From positions 49,665-113,664 of the forward strand of contig NZ_KI912608.1 of NCBI RefSeq assembly GCF_000519265.1: DNA of 64,000 bases, given 5' to 3'. The DNA comes from Desulfonatronum lacustre DSM 10312 (GTDB lineage: Bacteria > Desulfobacterota > Desulfovibrionia > Desulfovibrionales > Desulfonatronaceae). The number at the start of each line of letters is the position of its first letter. Positions within the stretch are counted from its first letter, which is position 1. Of this stretch, positions 7,626 to 16,094 are shown in pieces. The translations under genes and the position numbers were made by a program. The notes below the pieces were generated by a model that saw nothing but the letters and a program-made list of their open reading frames with translations, searched no databases and was not told the DNA's origin.

Positions 7626-9446
7626 CTCCACCGTCACGCTTTTGGCCAAATTGCGGGGTTGGTCCACGTCCTTGCCCAGGTAGACGGCCATTTCGTAAGC
7701 GAACAACTGCAAGGCCGGCAGGGCCAGAAAGGTGTTCAGCGGGCCGTAAACCTGAGGGATCTCCCAGGAGTGGTCCACGGTCAGATCGAATCCGGACTGG
7801 CACAAGGCGATGACCCGACCGTTGCGGGCCTGGACTTCAACCAGATTGGAAACGACCTTGGGCAGCAAGGCGTCATTCAAGGCCAGGGCAAAGGTGGGGA
7901 ATTCCGGCTCGATCAGGGCGATGGGGCCGTGCTTCATTTCTCCGGCCGCATAGCCTTCGGCGTGGATGTAGGAGATTTCCTTGAGTTTCAAGGCGCCTTC
8001 CAAGGCCAGCGGGTAGGCCGGGCCCCGGCCGAGGTAGAAAAAGCTGTGCGCCGTGCTGTATTCCGGGGCCAGTTCCTGGGCCTTGCCGCGCAGGCGAGGC
8101 AGTTCGGCTTCCAAAACTTGGGGCAGGCCGAGCAGCCCGGTGATGATCGAGGTCTCCACTTCCCGAGCCAGTGTTCCCTTGCGTCGGCCCCAGTACAGGG
8201 CCAGCAGGGTCAACAGGACGAGCTGGCTGCACATGGCCTTGGTGGAGGCCACGCTGATTTCCGGCCCGGCCTGGGTGTAAATCACGCTGTCCGCCTCCCG
8301 GGCTACACTGGATCCCACCACGTTGCACAGTCCGAGCACGGGCACCCCGTGCTCCTTGGCCAGACGCATTCCGGCCAGGGTATCCGCGGTTTCTCCGGAC
8401 TGACTGATGGCCAGGACGAGATCGTCCGGCATGAAAAGCGGGTTGCGATATCGGAATTCCGAGGCGATTTCCACGCGAACCGGAATTTTCGCCCACGACT
8501 CCAGCAAGTGTTGGCCCCACAGCCCGGCATGATAGGACGTGCCGCAGGCCACGATCTGGATCTGGCCCGGGACGGGTATGGCCTCCAGCTCCGGCAGGGT
8601 CACGGACAAGGCTTTGGCGTCCACGCGTCCGGCCAGGCAATTGGCGATCACCGCGGGCTGCTCGAAGATTTCCTTGAGCATGAAGTGACGGTAGCCGCCT
8701 TTTTGCGCGGCCTGAAAATCCCAGGTGATGTGGTGGACCTTCTTTTCCAGGGGTGCCAGAGTGGCGGCATCAAAGACCTGCCAGGAAAAAGGCTCCAACT
8801 CCACCAGTTCGCCGTCCTCCAGAAAGACGACGTCCCGTGTATAGCCCAGAAACGCCGGGATGTCCGAGGCCACGAAGTTTTCTCCCACGCCCACGCCCAG
8901 CAACAGCGGGCTGGATTTGCGGGCCGCCCAGATTTTGTTCGGCTCATCCAGGTTGAGAAAGGCTGCGGCATAGGTGCCTTCAACTTGAGCTAGAGCCTTG
9001 CTGAACGCCTCGCGTAGAGTGACGTCGGAGGTCCAGAGCTCGGCGATAAGCTGAACCAGCACTTCGGAGTCCGTATCCGAGAAAAACGTACGTCCTTTGT
9101 CTTTGAGCATTTTTCGAAGCGACTGGTAGTTCTCGATGATCCCGTTGTGCACCAGGGCCAGGCGGCCTCCCGGGTCGCGATGGGGATGGGCGTTGCGTTC
9201 CACGGGCAGGCCGTGGGTCGCCCAGCGGGTATGGCCCAGGGCCGTGGTGGCGTGAAACATGTCCTGGCCGTTGAGACGGGTTTCCAGCTCGCACAGCTTG
9301 CCCTCGGCCCGAATGACGTGCAACTCGTCGTGCTGCGCAAAGGTTACGCCCGCGGAATCGTAGCCGCGGTACTCCAGACGCTTCAGTCCTTCCACGATGA
9401 TGGGCACGGCCGGTCTGTGCCCCGCATAACCGATGATTCCGCACAT
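7623..9446 (-). CDS. glmS: Glutamine--fructose-6-phosphate aminotransferase (isomerizing)
   Basis: It makes glucosamine-6-phosphate from fructose-6-phosphate and glutamine, the first step to UDP-GlcNAc for peptidoglycan and LPS. This 607-residue protein has the N-terminal glutaminase domain with nucleophile Cys2 (MCGIIGYAG), then HTRWATHG and NGIIENY, and two SIS sugar-isomerase domains (SQSGETADT, AEGYAAGEMKHGP). It ends LAKSVTVE, the conserved C-terminus whose coding sequence is the TnsD target of Tn7. It is complete, so the transposon did not damage it. The transposon begins 25 bases after its stop, so any original 3' terminator has been displaced. Confidence 0.98.
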   Translation of the reverse strand: MCGIIGYAGHRPAVPIIVEGLKRLEYRGYDSAGVTFAQHDELHVIRAEGKLCELETRLNGQDMFHATTALGHTRWATHGLPVERNAHPHRDPGGRLALVHNGIIENYQSLRKMLKDKGRTFFSDTDSEVLVQLIAELWTSDVTLREAFSKALAQVEGTYAAAFLNLDEPNKIWAARKSSPLLLGVGVGENFVASDIPAFLGYTRDVVFLEDGELVELEPFSWQVFDAATLAPLEKKVHHITWDFQAAQKGGYRHFMLKEIFEQPAVIANCLAGRVDAKALSVTLPELEAIPVPGQIQIVACGTSYHAGLWGQHLLESWAKIPVRVEIASEFRYRNPLFMPDDLVLAISQSGETADTLAGMRLAKEHGVPVLGLCNVVGSSVAREADSVIYTQAGPEISVASTKAMCSQLVLLTLLALYWGRRKGTLAREVETSIITGLLGLPQVLEAELPRLRGKAQELAPEYSTAHSFFYLGRGPAYPLALEGALKLKEISYIHAEGYAAGEMKHGPIALIEPEFPTFALALNDALLPKVVSNLVEVQARNGRVIALCQSGFDLTVDHSWEIPQVYGPLNTFLALPALQLFAYEMAVYLGKDVDQPRNLAKSVTVE

Positions 9447-9819
9447 GGTTGATGGTCCTCGCGACGTTTGCTGGTGAAGGGAGACGATTCGACCCTGGGA
9501 CGTTCTACCAAAACGCGTTTTGAAAGCGGTTTCTTCTTAGCCTCTGAACCATGAAAAGTCATCCGGAAACAGATACGAGGGACCGGGACTCGTCCTGATT
9601 CGTGCGGCCTCTTCGCGGTCTTGCTCCCGGCATCGGGGTCATGTAGGTATGGGCTGTTCGGCGATGTGGCTCTGACCCATGGTCGTCGGACTGGCCCCGC
9701 ACAATATCGCCGCTGATCATTTCCTGCCGGTTGTTTCAGAGCTATCAGAAGTACTTTTCAGACCTCGCATAGGCGGTACATCGAAATAAGGCACTTCGTC
9801 GGAACGGAGGGAAGACCGC
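9447..9819. other. Intergenic region between divergent glmS and YitT gene
   Basis: These 373 bases should hold the promoters of glmS (leftward) and the YitT gene (rightward). I see no convincing ORF, tRNA, ribozyme or strong inverted repeat. No glmS-ribozyme-like structure was recognised, which is expected outside Gram-positive bacteria. Confidence 0.5.
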
Positions 9820-10695
9820 ATGGCCGGCAATTGGGCGGAGCAGTTCCGCGTTACGACATATTCCATCTCCTGGAACCTGCTGTTGATCACGATGGGGGCC
9901 TTGATCCTCGCCTTCGGAGCCAAGGCCATCGTCGTTCCTCAGGAATTCATCAGCGGCGGCGTGACCGGGGTCGGCTTGATTCTGAGTTACGTGGTCGGAA
10001 TTTTCCCGCCCGGTGTTTGGCTGCTGATCCTGAACATCCCTATTTTCATTCTCGGCTGGATCTGCGTCAGCAGGCGGTTTTTCTTCTACAGCCTGTACGG
10101 CATGCTGCTGCTCAGCCTGGGGCTTGATACCATCCCATGGACCCTGATCATTGAGGACACCCTGCTGGCCGCTCTGACGGCCGGAGCCATTATGGGAGCC
10201 GGGTCGGGCATCGCCTTGCGGTCCTTGGGATCCCTGGGCGGGCTGGACGTTATCTCGGTCTTCTTGAGCCAGCGTTTTAATCTCGGGATCGGGAAATTTT
10301 CCTTCGGCTTCAACATGGTCCTGTTTTTCGGGAGTCTGTTCTTCATCGGTCTGGAGCAGATGCTGTACTCGGTGTTTCTGGTTTTCGTCCACGCCATGGT
10401 TATGGACTACTTCCTGGGCATGTTCAACCAGCGCAAAATGGTGCTCGTGGTCTCGGAAAAGCCCGACGAACTGGCCAAGGCCATCTTGAGCACCATCAAC
10501 CGGGGCTCGACCTTTCTTTACGGTCGCGGCGCCTACACCGGTAAACGCAAGAAAATTCTGTTGACCGTGGTCACCAGCTTACAGCTCAAGCGTCTGGAAG
10601 AAGTCATCTTCACCATCGATCCCAAGGCCTTCACCATCGAGGAAAATACCCTGAACGTCATCGGCCAGGGTTTTTCCCGGCGCAAGGTCTACTGA
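9820..10695 (+). CDS. YitT family membrane protein (DUF2179 C-terminal domain)
   Basis: This is a 291-residue integral membrane protein with about five to six hydrophobic segments in residues 15-175, including the family-typical GAKAIVVPQEFISGGVTGVGL and GSLGGLDVISVFLSQRF. The cytoplasmic DUF2179 domain occupies about residues 205-285, with FLYGRGAYTGKRKKILLTVV and FTIDPKAF. The biochemical role of the family is not settled. The ATG at 9820 follows an AGGGAAG ribosome site. It stands alone between glmS and cooS. Family assignment is firm and function is unknown. Confidence 0.9.
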   Translation: MAGNWAEQFRVTTYSISWNLLLITMGALILAFGAKAIVVPQEFISGGVTGVGLILSYVVGIFPPGVWLLILNIPIFILGWICVSRRFFFYSLYGMLLLSLGLDTIPWTLIIEDTLLAALTAGAIMGAGSGIALRSLGSLGGLDVISVFLSQRFNLGIGKFSFGFNMVLFFGSLFFIGLEQMLYSVFLVFVHAMVMDYFLGMFNQRKMVLVVSEKPDELAKAILSTINRGSTFLYGRGAYTGKRKKILLTVVTSLQLKRLEEVIFTIDPKAFTIEENTLNVIGQGFSRRKVY

Positions 10696-10752
10696 GCATG
10701 ACCCTCGTGCGCGAAGATATTATGAAAACAGAGCTCATGGAGGGCAATCTGT

Positions 10753-10768
10753 TGTCGGCCAGCCGACA
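10753..10768 (+). promoter_or_regulatory. CooA-like operator upstream of cooS
   Basis: TGTCGGCCAGCCGACA is a perfect palindrome of two 7-bp arms around CA. The layout and TGTCG/CGACA ends are those of a CRP/FNR-family operator, and specifically of the CO sensor CooA that controls coo genes in Rhodospirillum and Desulfovibrio. It lies 77 bases before the cooS start. A TATGGC at 10790-10795 could be the -10 box, which would centre the palindrome near -41.5 and make a class II activator site. The -10 box and TSS are inference. No cooA gene is in the window. Confidence 0.75.
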
Positions 10769-10845
10769 GACGCACTCAGGTTTTGGTGCTATGGCTTCTT
10801 GAAAAATTCTTCCCGCATCCGTCACCCACAACAAAGGAGAGCGCC

Positions 10846-12735
10846 ATGGCAGAGAAGCTACCCCGAAGAGCAGAGGACCTTTCCATTTGGCCGGACGCCC
10901 AAAAAATGATCGAGAAGGCCAGACGCGACAACGTGGAAACCGTCTGGGACAGGCTGGCGGAGCAGCGGCCGGCCTGCACGTTCTGTAAGCAGGGTCTGAG
11001 TTGTTCCAAATGTGTCATGGGACCGTGCCGGATCACCCCGGGCAAGGGCAAACGGGAGCGCGGCGTGTGCGGAGCGGATGCGGACTTGACCGTGGCCCGA
11101 AACTTCGGCCGGTTCGTGGCCGCGGGAGCGGCCTCGCATTCGGACCACGGACGGGACCTGGTGGAGACGCTGTTGGCCGTCGGCCAGGGCAAAACATCGG
11201 ACTACGGCATCCGCGACCCGGAAAAACTGCGTCGCATCGCGGCTGAGGTGGGCGTGACCGTTCAGGGCAAAAGCGACAAGGAGATCGCTCGGGCCCTGGC
11301 CGAAACGTTCATTGAGGACTTCGGCTTTGCCACGCCCTCGGTCTCCTTTGTCGCCCGCGTCCCTGGAAAGCGTCGGGAGTTATGGGAAAAACTGGGTATC
11401 ACCCCCCGGGGGATCGACCGGGACGTGGTGGAAATGATGCACCGCACGCATATGGGCGTGGACAGCGACGCGGTGAGCCTGTGCCTGCATTCGGCCCGGG
11501 TGGCTCTTGGAGACGGCTGGGGCGGCTCCATGATCGCCACGGAGCTGTCGGACATCCTTTTCGGTACCCCTACTCCCAGGAAGGCCCAGGTCAACCTGGG
11601 CGTGCTCAAGGCGGATCAGGTCAACGTGGTGGTCCACGGCCACAGCCCCATCGTCTCGGAAATGATCCTGGCCGCGGCCCGGGATCCAGAATTGATCCGG
11701 AAGGCCAAGTCGTCCGGAGCGTCCGGGATCAACGTGGCCGGCCTGTGCTGTACGGGCAACGAAGTGCTGATGCGCCAGGGCATTCCCATGGCCGGCAACC
11801 ATCTGATGACCGAACTGGCTCTGGTCACGGGCGCGGTGGACTGCATCGTCGTGGACTACCAGTGCATCATGCCTTCCCTGGTGACCATCGCCGGCTGCTA
11901 CCAGACCCGGTTTATCTCCACCTCGGACAAGGCCAAATTCACCGGGGCCGAACATGTGGAGTTCAACTACGCCAACGCCCGGCAAAAGGCCGTGCAGGTG
12001 GTGGAGGCGGCCATTGAGGCGTTCACCAAGCGCGACCCCGGCCGCGTGGATATCCCCGCCGAGCCGGTGGAATTGATGACCGGCTTTTCCAACGAGGCCA
12101 TTCTCGGTGCGTTGGGAGGCACTCCCGGCCCGCTCCTGGAAGCGATCAAGGCCGGACAGATCCGGGGAGCCGTGGGCATCGTGGGCTGCAACAACCCCAG
12201 GCTGAAGCACGATCACGTCCATACAGAGCTGTGCAAGGAGTTGATCAGGCGCGACATCCTGGTGCTGATCACCGGCTGCGCCACCGTGGCCATGGGCAAG
12301 GCCGGGCTGATGGTGCCCGAGGCCGCGGACAGAGCCGGAGAGGGTCTGAAGGCCGTGTGCACGTCCCTGGGCATTCCGCCGGTTCTGCATGTGGGCAGTT
12401 GCGTGGACAATTCGCGGATCATTCATCTCTGCGCCATGCTGGCCGACGCCCTGGGCACGGACATCAGTGACCTGCCCGTGGCGGCCAGCGCCCCGGAATG
12501 GTACTCCGAAAAGGCCGCGGCCATCGGCCTCTACGCCGTGGCCAGCGGGATATACACCCACCTGGGCCTGCCGCCGCATATCACCGGCAGCGAAACCGTG
12601 ACCAATCTGGCTTTGAGCGGCCTGGAAGGCGTGGTCGGGGCCTGCTTCGGCGTGGAGGCCGATCCGCACAAGGCGGCGGAGGCCATTGACGCGCGGATTT
12701 CGGCCAAGCGGCAGAGCCTGGGGTTGACGCCGTAA
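10846..12735 (+). CDS. cooS: Anaerobic Ni-Fe carbon monoxide dehydrogenase catalytic subunit
   Basis: It oxidises CO to CO2 at a [NiFe4S4] C-cluster in the cytoplasm. The protein is 629 residues from the ATG at 10846, which follows AAAGGAGAG; a longer frame from 10783 lacks a ribosome site. B-cluster cysteines are C53, C56, C61 and C75 (CX2CX4CX13C). The D-cluster pair is C44-X2-C47, the CX2C type described for D. vulgaris CODH. C-cluster ligands are visible in VHGHSPIVSEM, GLCCTGNEV, DYQCIMPS, VGCNNPR, TGCATVAMGKAG and VGSCVDN. cooC follows 59 bases later. No acsB, cooF or hydrogenase genes are nearby, so the electron acceptor is unknown. A CooA-like site upstream suggests induction by CO. 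Confidence 0.97.
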   Translation: MAEKLPRRAEDLSIWPDAQKMIEKARRDNVETVWDRLAEQRPACTFCKQGLSCSKCVMGPCRITPGKGKRERGVCGADADLTVARNFGRFVAAGAASHSDHGRDLVETLLAVGQGKTSDYGIRDPEKLRRIAAEVGVTVQGKSDKEIARALAETFIEDFGFATPSVSFVARVPGKRRELWEKLGITPRGIDRDVVEMMHRTHMGVDSDAVSLCLHSARVALGDGWGGSMIATELSDILFGTPTPRKAQVNLGVLKADQVNVVVHGHSPIVSEMILAAARDPELIRKAKSSGASGINVAGLCCTGNEVLMRQGIPMAGNHLMTELALVTGAVDCIVVDYQCIMPSLVTIAGCYQTRFISTSDKAKFTGAEHVEFNYANARQKAVQVVEAAIEAFTKRDPGRVDIPAEPVELMTGFSNEAILGALGGTPGPLLEAIKAGQIRGAVGIVGCNNPRLKHDHVHTELCKELIRRDILVLITGCATVAMGKAGLMVPEAADRAGEGLKAVCTSLGIPPVLHVGSCVDNSRIIHLCAMLADALGTDISDLPVAASAPEWYSEKAAAIGLYAVASGIYTHLGLPPHITGSETVTNLALSGLEGVVGACFGVEADPHKAAEAIDARISAKRQSLGLTP

Positions 12736-12794
12736 GTTGAACCTTCTCGGGGGATGGACGCCCGTCCCCCACATCATCCCCATGGGAGCGAAGC

Positions 12795-13571
12795 ATGAAA
12801 ATCGCGGTCGCCGGCAAGGGCGGGGTGGGCAAGACCACCATCGCGACTTGGCTGGGAGACTTTCTGGCCAGAAGCGGTCATGACGTCTATTTGGTGGACG
12901 CGGACACCGCCCTGTCCTTGGGCCAGGCCTCGGGCCTGGAGCGGGAAAGCCTGCCCAAGCCGCTGGTGTTGCGCACCGATCTGGTGGCGGAACGCATCGG
13001 CTCCGGCTTCATGCACCTGAACCCGGACGTGGGGGATTTGTCCGGTGATTTGGCCGTGGAATTGCCCGTGGAATTGGCTGATTCCGGTCGCGACGGCGCG
13101 GGGCGCAAGCGACTGCTGGTCATGGGGACCGTGACCGGCGCGGGAGGCGGTTGCGCCTGCGGAGCCAATTCCCTGCTCAAGGCCCTGCTGGCCCATTTGG
13201 TGCTGGAAGCTCGGGAATGGGTGGTCGTGGACCTGGAGGCCGGAGTGGAGCATCTGGGCCGGGGCACGGTTGCGGCCGTGGATGGACTGGTGGTGGTCAG
13301 CGAACCGTCTCGCCGCGGGCTGGACACGGCCGCGGAAATCGCCCGACTGGCCCTGGGCCTGGGGCTCAAGCGCCAAGCTCTGGTGCTCAACCGTCACCAG
13401 GAGCGGGACGAATTGCCGGACATTGCCGGGCTGCCGCCTCTGGCCGCGTCCATCCCCGTCCTGCCGAGCCTCACGGCCCGGCAACTGACCTCCGGAAGCG
13501 TTCTGGGCCTGGAAGAACGCTCATCTCTCGTCGACCCTCTGTGTCGGAAGATTCTCGCCGCGTTGCGGTAG
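12795..13571 (+). CDS. cooC: CooC nickel-insertion ATPase for CODH
   Basis: This is a 258-residue MinD/SIMIBI-family ATPase. The deviant Walker A GKGGVGKTTIAT is at residues 7-18. The CXC nickel- or zinc-binding pair is in GGCACGANS, near residues 118-120, as in CooC1. It matures the C-cluster of CooS by ATP-driven dimer switching. It follows cooS in the same direction and is probably co-transcribed. Walker B-like VVVDLEAGVEH contains Glu/Asp residues typical of the family. Start ATG at 12795 is supported by the motif position and a GGGAGCGAAG stretch upstream. Confidence 0.95.
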   Translation: MKIAVAGKGGVGKTTIATWLGDFLARSGHDVYLVDADTALSLGQASGLERESLPKPLVLRTDLVAERIGSGFMHLNPDVGDLSGDLAVELPVELADSGRDGAGRKRLLVMGTVTGAGGGCACGANSLLKALLAHLVLEAREWVVVDLEAGVEHLGRGTVAAVDGLVVVSEPSRRGLDTAAEIARLALGLGLKRQALVLNRHQERDELPDIAGLPPLAASIPVLPSLTARQLTSGSVLGLEERSSLVDPLCRKILAALR

Positions 13572-13719
13572 AATGTTCACGGGCGTGTAGTCCCGCGGGA
13601 GATGGTGTGCGCGGGATCGGCACTACTCCAGGGTCGGTGCTGTACTATGAATTCTCTTCGGGGATACAACGACGCACCAGCTCTGGGCAATGGGTTTGCC
13701 GGTCAAAAAGGAGGACGAT

Positions 13720-14622
13720 ATGGCCACCGACAGGCGACATGCGATGCGGGGCGGGCGTTTGCCGAGAGGGCGCGGGAGATTGGTCAGGCCGACCGTGGCC
13801 CTGCTGACGGACTTCGGGCTGGATGATCCGTATGTCGGGCAGATGAAGGGCGTTTTGGCGGGCCTCGCGCCCGAGGCCTCGGTCGTGGACGTCAGCCACC
13901 AGGTCCGGCCCTTTGACGTCATGCAGGGGGCCTTTTACCTGGCGGCCAGTTGGCGGTTTTTTCCGGAAGGCAGCGTGCTGGTGGGCGTGGTGGACCCAGG
14001 GGTGGGGACCGAGCGTCGTCTGGTGATCGGAAAACGGGAAGGCCGTTTTTTCCTGGGGCCGGACAACGGCCTGCTGGCCCTGGTTTTCGGGCCTGAGCCC
14101 AAGAGGCTGGCTGGGGAGGAGCCCGGAGAGCGGGCCTGGGAACTGACCATGCCGTCCGCTTCGGGGGCGCGTTCCAATACCTTTCACGGTCGGGACATCC
14201 TGGCCCCGGCCGCGGCCCGGCTGGCCCTGGGCGTTGATCCGCGGCGACTGGGACGACCGTTGGATACGGAGACGTTGCAGCGTCCGGCCTGGGCCTTGCC
14301 GGAGCAGCGGGGCCGGGAGATCACGGCCCATGTCCTGCATGTGGACCGGTTCGGCAACTGCCTGCTCAACCTGCCCGAACGTCTTTGGCCCGAAGCAGGG
14401 ATGGAGCGAGTCGAACTGCTCGCGCCCCTGCTTCAGCCGCTGGTTCCGGTGCAGACCTATGCCCAGATTCCGGCGGGCGGAGTCGGGGTGCTGGTTGGAA
14501 GCCAGGGCTATTGGGAGCTGGCGGTCAACCAGGGCAGCGCCGCCGCGGTGCTCGGACTCGCGCCCGGAAAGCGGGTCGTCTTGGACTGCACCGGCACCGC
14601 TTTTCCGCCTCACATGTCGTAA
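13720..14622 (+). CDS. SAM hydrolase / SAM hydroxide adenosyltransferase family protein (DUF62)
   Basis: This 300-residue protein is of the fluorinase/chlorinase superfamily. Signature stretches are LLTDFGLDDPYVGQMKGV near the N-terminus, VVDPGVGT, LGPDNGLL and NTFHGRDILAPAAA. Non-halogenating members hydrolyse S-adenosylmethionine to adenosine and methionine; that is the likely role, inferred from the family. ATG at 13720 follows AAAAAGGAGG, a strong ribosome site, which excludes the earlier start at 13690. Its last 13 bases overlap the converging 3' end of the FmdB gene. Confidence 0.88.
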   Translation: MATDRRHAMRGGRLPRGRGRLVRPTVALLTDFGLDDPYVGQMKGVLAGLAPEASVVDVSHQVRPFDVMQGAFYLAASWRFFPEGSVLVGVVDPGVGTERRLVIGKREGRFFLGPDNGLLALVFGPEPKRLAGEEPGERAWELTMPSASGARSNTFHGRDILAPAAARLALGVDPRRLGRPLDTETLQRPAWALPEQRGREITAHVLHVDRFGNCLLNLPERLWPEAGMERVELLAPLLQPLVPVQTYAQIPAGGVGVLVGSQGYWELAVNQGSAAAVLGLAPGKRVVLDCTGTAFPPHMS

Positions 14623-15119
14623 ATCGTCTCATCCCGGGCCGGCGCGCGCAGGGCGCGGCGCAGCTTTTTGGCTCCGGCGGGGCTGAAGTCCATGTTTTCG
14701 AACATGTCGCCCATTTCCGCTTCGACCTGTTCAGGGTCTTCCCCGGCTTCCATTCTGGCCAAAGCCTCCTCCATGCCCTCCCCGAAATGCATGCCCGTGA
14801 CGTCGCAGAGCTTGCGCATCAACTGGGCCGCCTGACGGGGATCATCCTCGTCCATGCCTTCGGCCTCCCGGGCCATCATGGCCATGGCCCGTTCCAGCTT
14901 GGCCTCGTCCAGGCCGGAAAGGTCGGGCATCCCGTCCATGCCGTCCTCACCGTCTCCGGTATCCGGACGATTTTTGGAAATGGCGAACACGGAAACCTGT
15001 CGCTCCAACTCCGGGCGTCCGCACTTGGGGCAGTCCGGCTGCTTTTCCGTGTTGATCCGCGGAGAAAAGAAGTTGTAGATGGTGTGGCAATCCTGGCAGT
15101 AAAACTCGTAGAGAGGCAT
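14610..15119 (-). CDS. FmdB family zinc-ribbon protein with acidic C-terminal extension
   Basis: This 169-residue protein begins MPLYEFYCQDC with a second CPKC pair, a CxxC...CxxC zinc ribbon in residues 1-45 typical of FmdB/putative regulatory proteins. The remaining residues are acidic and methionine-rich (DGEDGMDGMPDLSG, EMGDMFENMDF), longer than the usual FmdB of about 70-110 residues. Its function is unknown; FmdB was first linked to regulation of amide utilisation. It is the last gene of the leftward nifU-nifS-epsC group, 20 bases after epsC, and overlaps the converging SAM hydrolase gene by 13 bases. Confidence 0.85.
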   Translation of the reverse strand: MPLYEFYCQDCHTIYNFFSPRINTEKQPDCPKCGRPELERQVSVFAISKNRPDTGDGEDGMDGMPDLSGLDEAKLERAMAMMAREAEGMDEDDPRQAAQLMRKLCDVTGMHFGEGMEEALARMEAGEDPEQVEAEMGDMFENMDFSPAGAKKLRRALRAPARDETIYDM

Positions 15120-15139
15120 TGTTTCTCCATGTATCCTGT

Positions 15140-16078
15140 TCAAATCCCATCGCCACCGCTGAACAGCTGCGAGCTGGGGCGTTGTTGGATCAGGCGGGAG
15201 CCTGGAGGGACGCTTTCGGTGACCCAGACGTTGCCGCCGATGACCGAGCCCTTGCCGATGGTCACTCGGCCCAGGATGGTCGCGCCGGAGTAGATGATCA
15301 CGTCGTCCTCCAGGACCGGATGCCGGGGCAGGCCCTTGATGATCTGGCCGTTGGCGTCCTTGGGGAAGCTTTTCGCGCCCAGGGTCACGCCCTGGTAGAG
15401 CCGGACGTTGTCGCCGATGATGCTGGTTTCGCCGATCACCGTGCCCGTGCCGTGGTCGATGAAGAAGTGGTTGCCGATTTCCGCGCCGGGATGGATGTCG
15501 ATGCCGGTCTTGGAATGGGCCATTTCGCAGATGATCCGGGGGATCATATCCACGCCCAGATGATAAAGTTCGTGGGCGATGCGGTAGTGGGTCAGGGCCA
15601 GGATGCTGGGATAGCTGAAGATGATCTCTCCAGGCGTTTTGGCCGCCGGGTCCCCGGCCAGGGCGGCCTGAACATCCGTGGCCAGGAGGCCGCGAATCTT
15701 GGGCAAGGTGGTGATGAACTTGGTGGCCAGATCCACGGCCAGGTCCTGGCAGTCCCCGCAGTCCTCCTCCTCGTTGATCCGGCACAGGAAACAGTACCCG
15801 CGCCGGATTTGTTCCGTGACCAGTCGGTAGACCCGGTCCAGCCCGGCCCCGATGTGGTAGCTCAGGGACTCCGGGGTGACCTCGGAGTCGCCGTAGTAGC
15901 CGGGAAAGAGGACGGCCCGCAGTCGCTCCACGATTTCCGTGATCGCCGGAACCGAAGGCATGGGCTGGTCGTGGACCGGAGCGCGGCAGACGTCCTTGCA
16001 AGAGTCGGGTGCGCAGAGTCGGCTGACCACGTCCCTGAGCGGGGCGATGTTCAATTCCATCATCTCTGGGGTGTTCAT
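15140..16078 (-). CDS. epsC: Serine O-acetyltransferase (EpsC type)
   Basis: It forms O-acetylserine for cysteine synthesis. The 312-residue protein has an alpha-helical N-terminal domain (about 1-180) and a left-handed beta-helix with hexapeptides (IDIHPGAEIGNHFFIDHGTGTVIGE, GNVWVTESVPPGS, quoted in parts). The HGTG catalytic histidine region is intact. Placed directly downstream of nifS, it would supply cysteine for the desulfurase, a common arrangement with nifUS. A Cys-rich stretch (CFLCRINEEEDCGDC) in the N-terminal half is typical of the EpsC family in anaerobes. The gap to nifS is 16 bases. Confidence 0.93.
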   Translation of the reverse strand: MNTPEMMELNIAPLRDVVSRLCAPDSCKDVCRAPVHDQPMPSVPAITEIVERLRAVLFPGYYGDSEVTPESLSYHIGAGLDRVYRLVTEQIRRGYCFLCRINEEEDCGDCQDLAVDLATKFITTLPKIRGLLATDVQAALAGDPAAKTPGEIIFSYPSILALTHYRIAHELYHLGVDMIPRIICEMAHSKTGIDIHPGAEIGNHFFIDHGTGTVIGETSIIGDNVRLYQGVTLGAKSFPKDANGQIIKGLPRHPVLEDDVIIYSGATILGRVTIGKGSVIGGNVWVTESVPPGSRLIQQRPSSQLFSGGDGI

Positions 16079-16094
16079 GATATGTCTCGGAGGA

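Noticed and set aside
9447..9819. glmS ribozyme upstream of glmS
   Set aside because: No ribozyme core recognised; the class is essentially limited to Gram-positive bacteria and the region lacks the expected pairing.
12740..12775. Terminator between cooS and cooC
   Set aside because: GGGGGA and TCCCCC could pair, but there is no T-run and cooC follows closely in the same direction.
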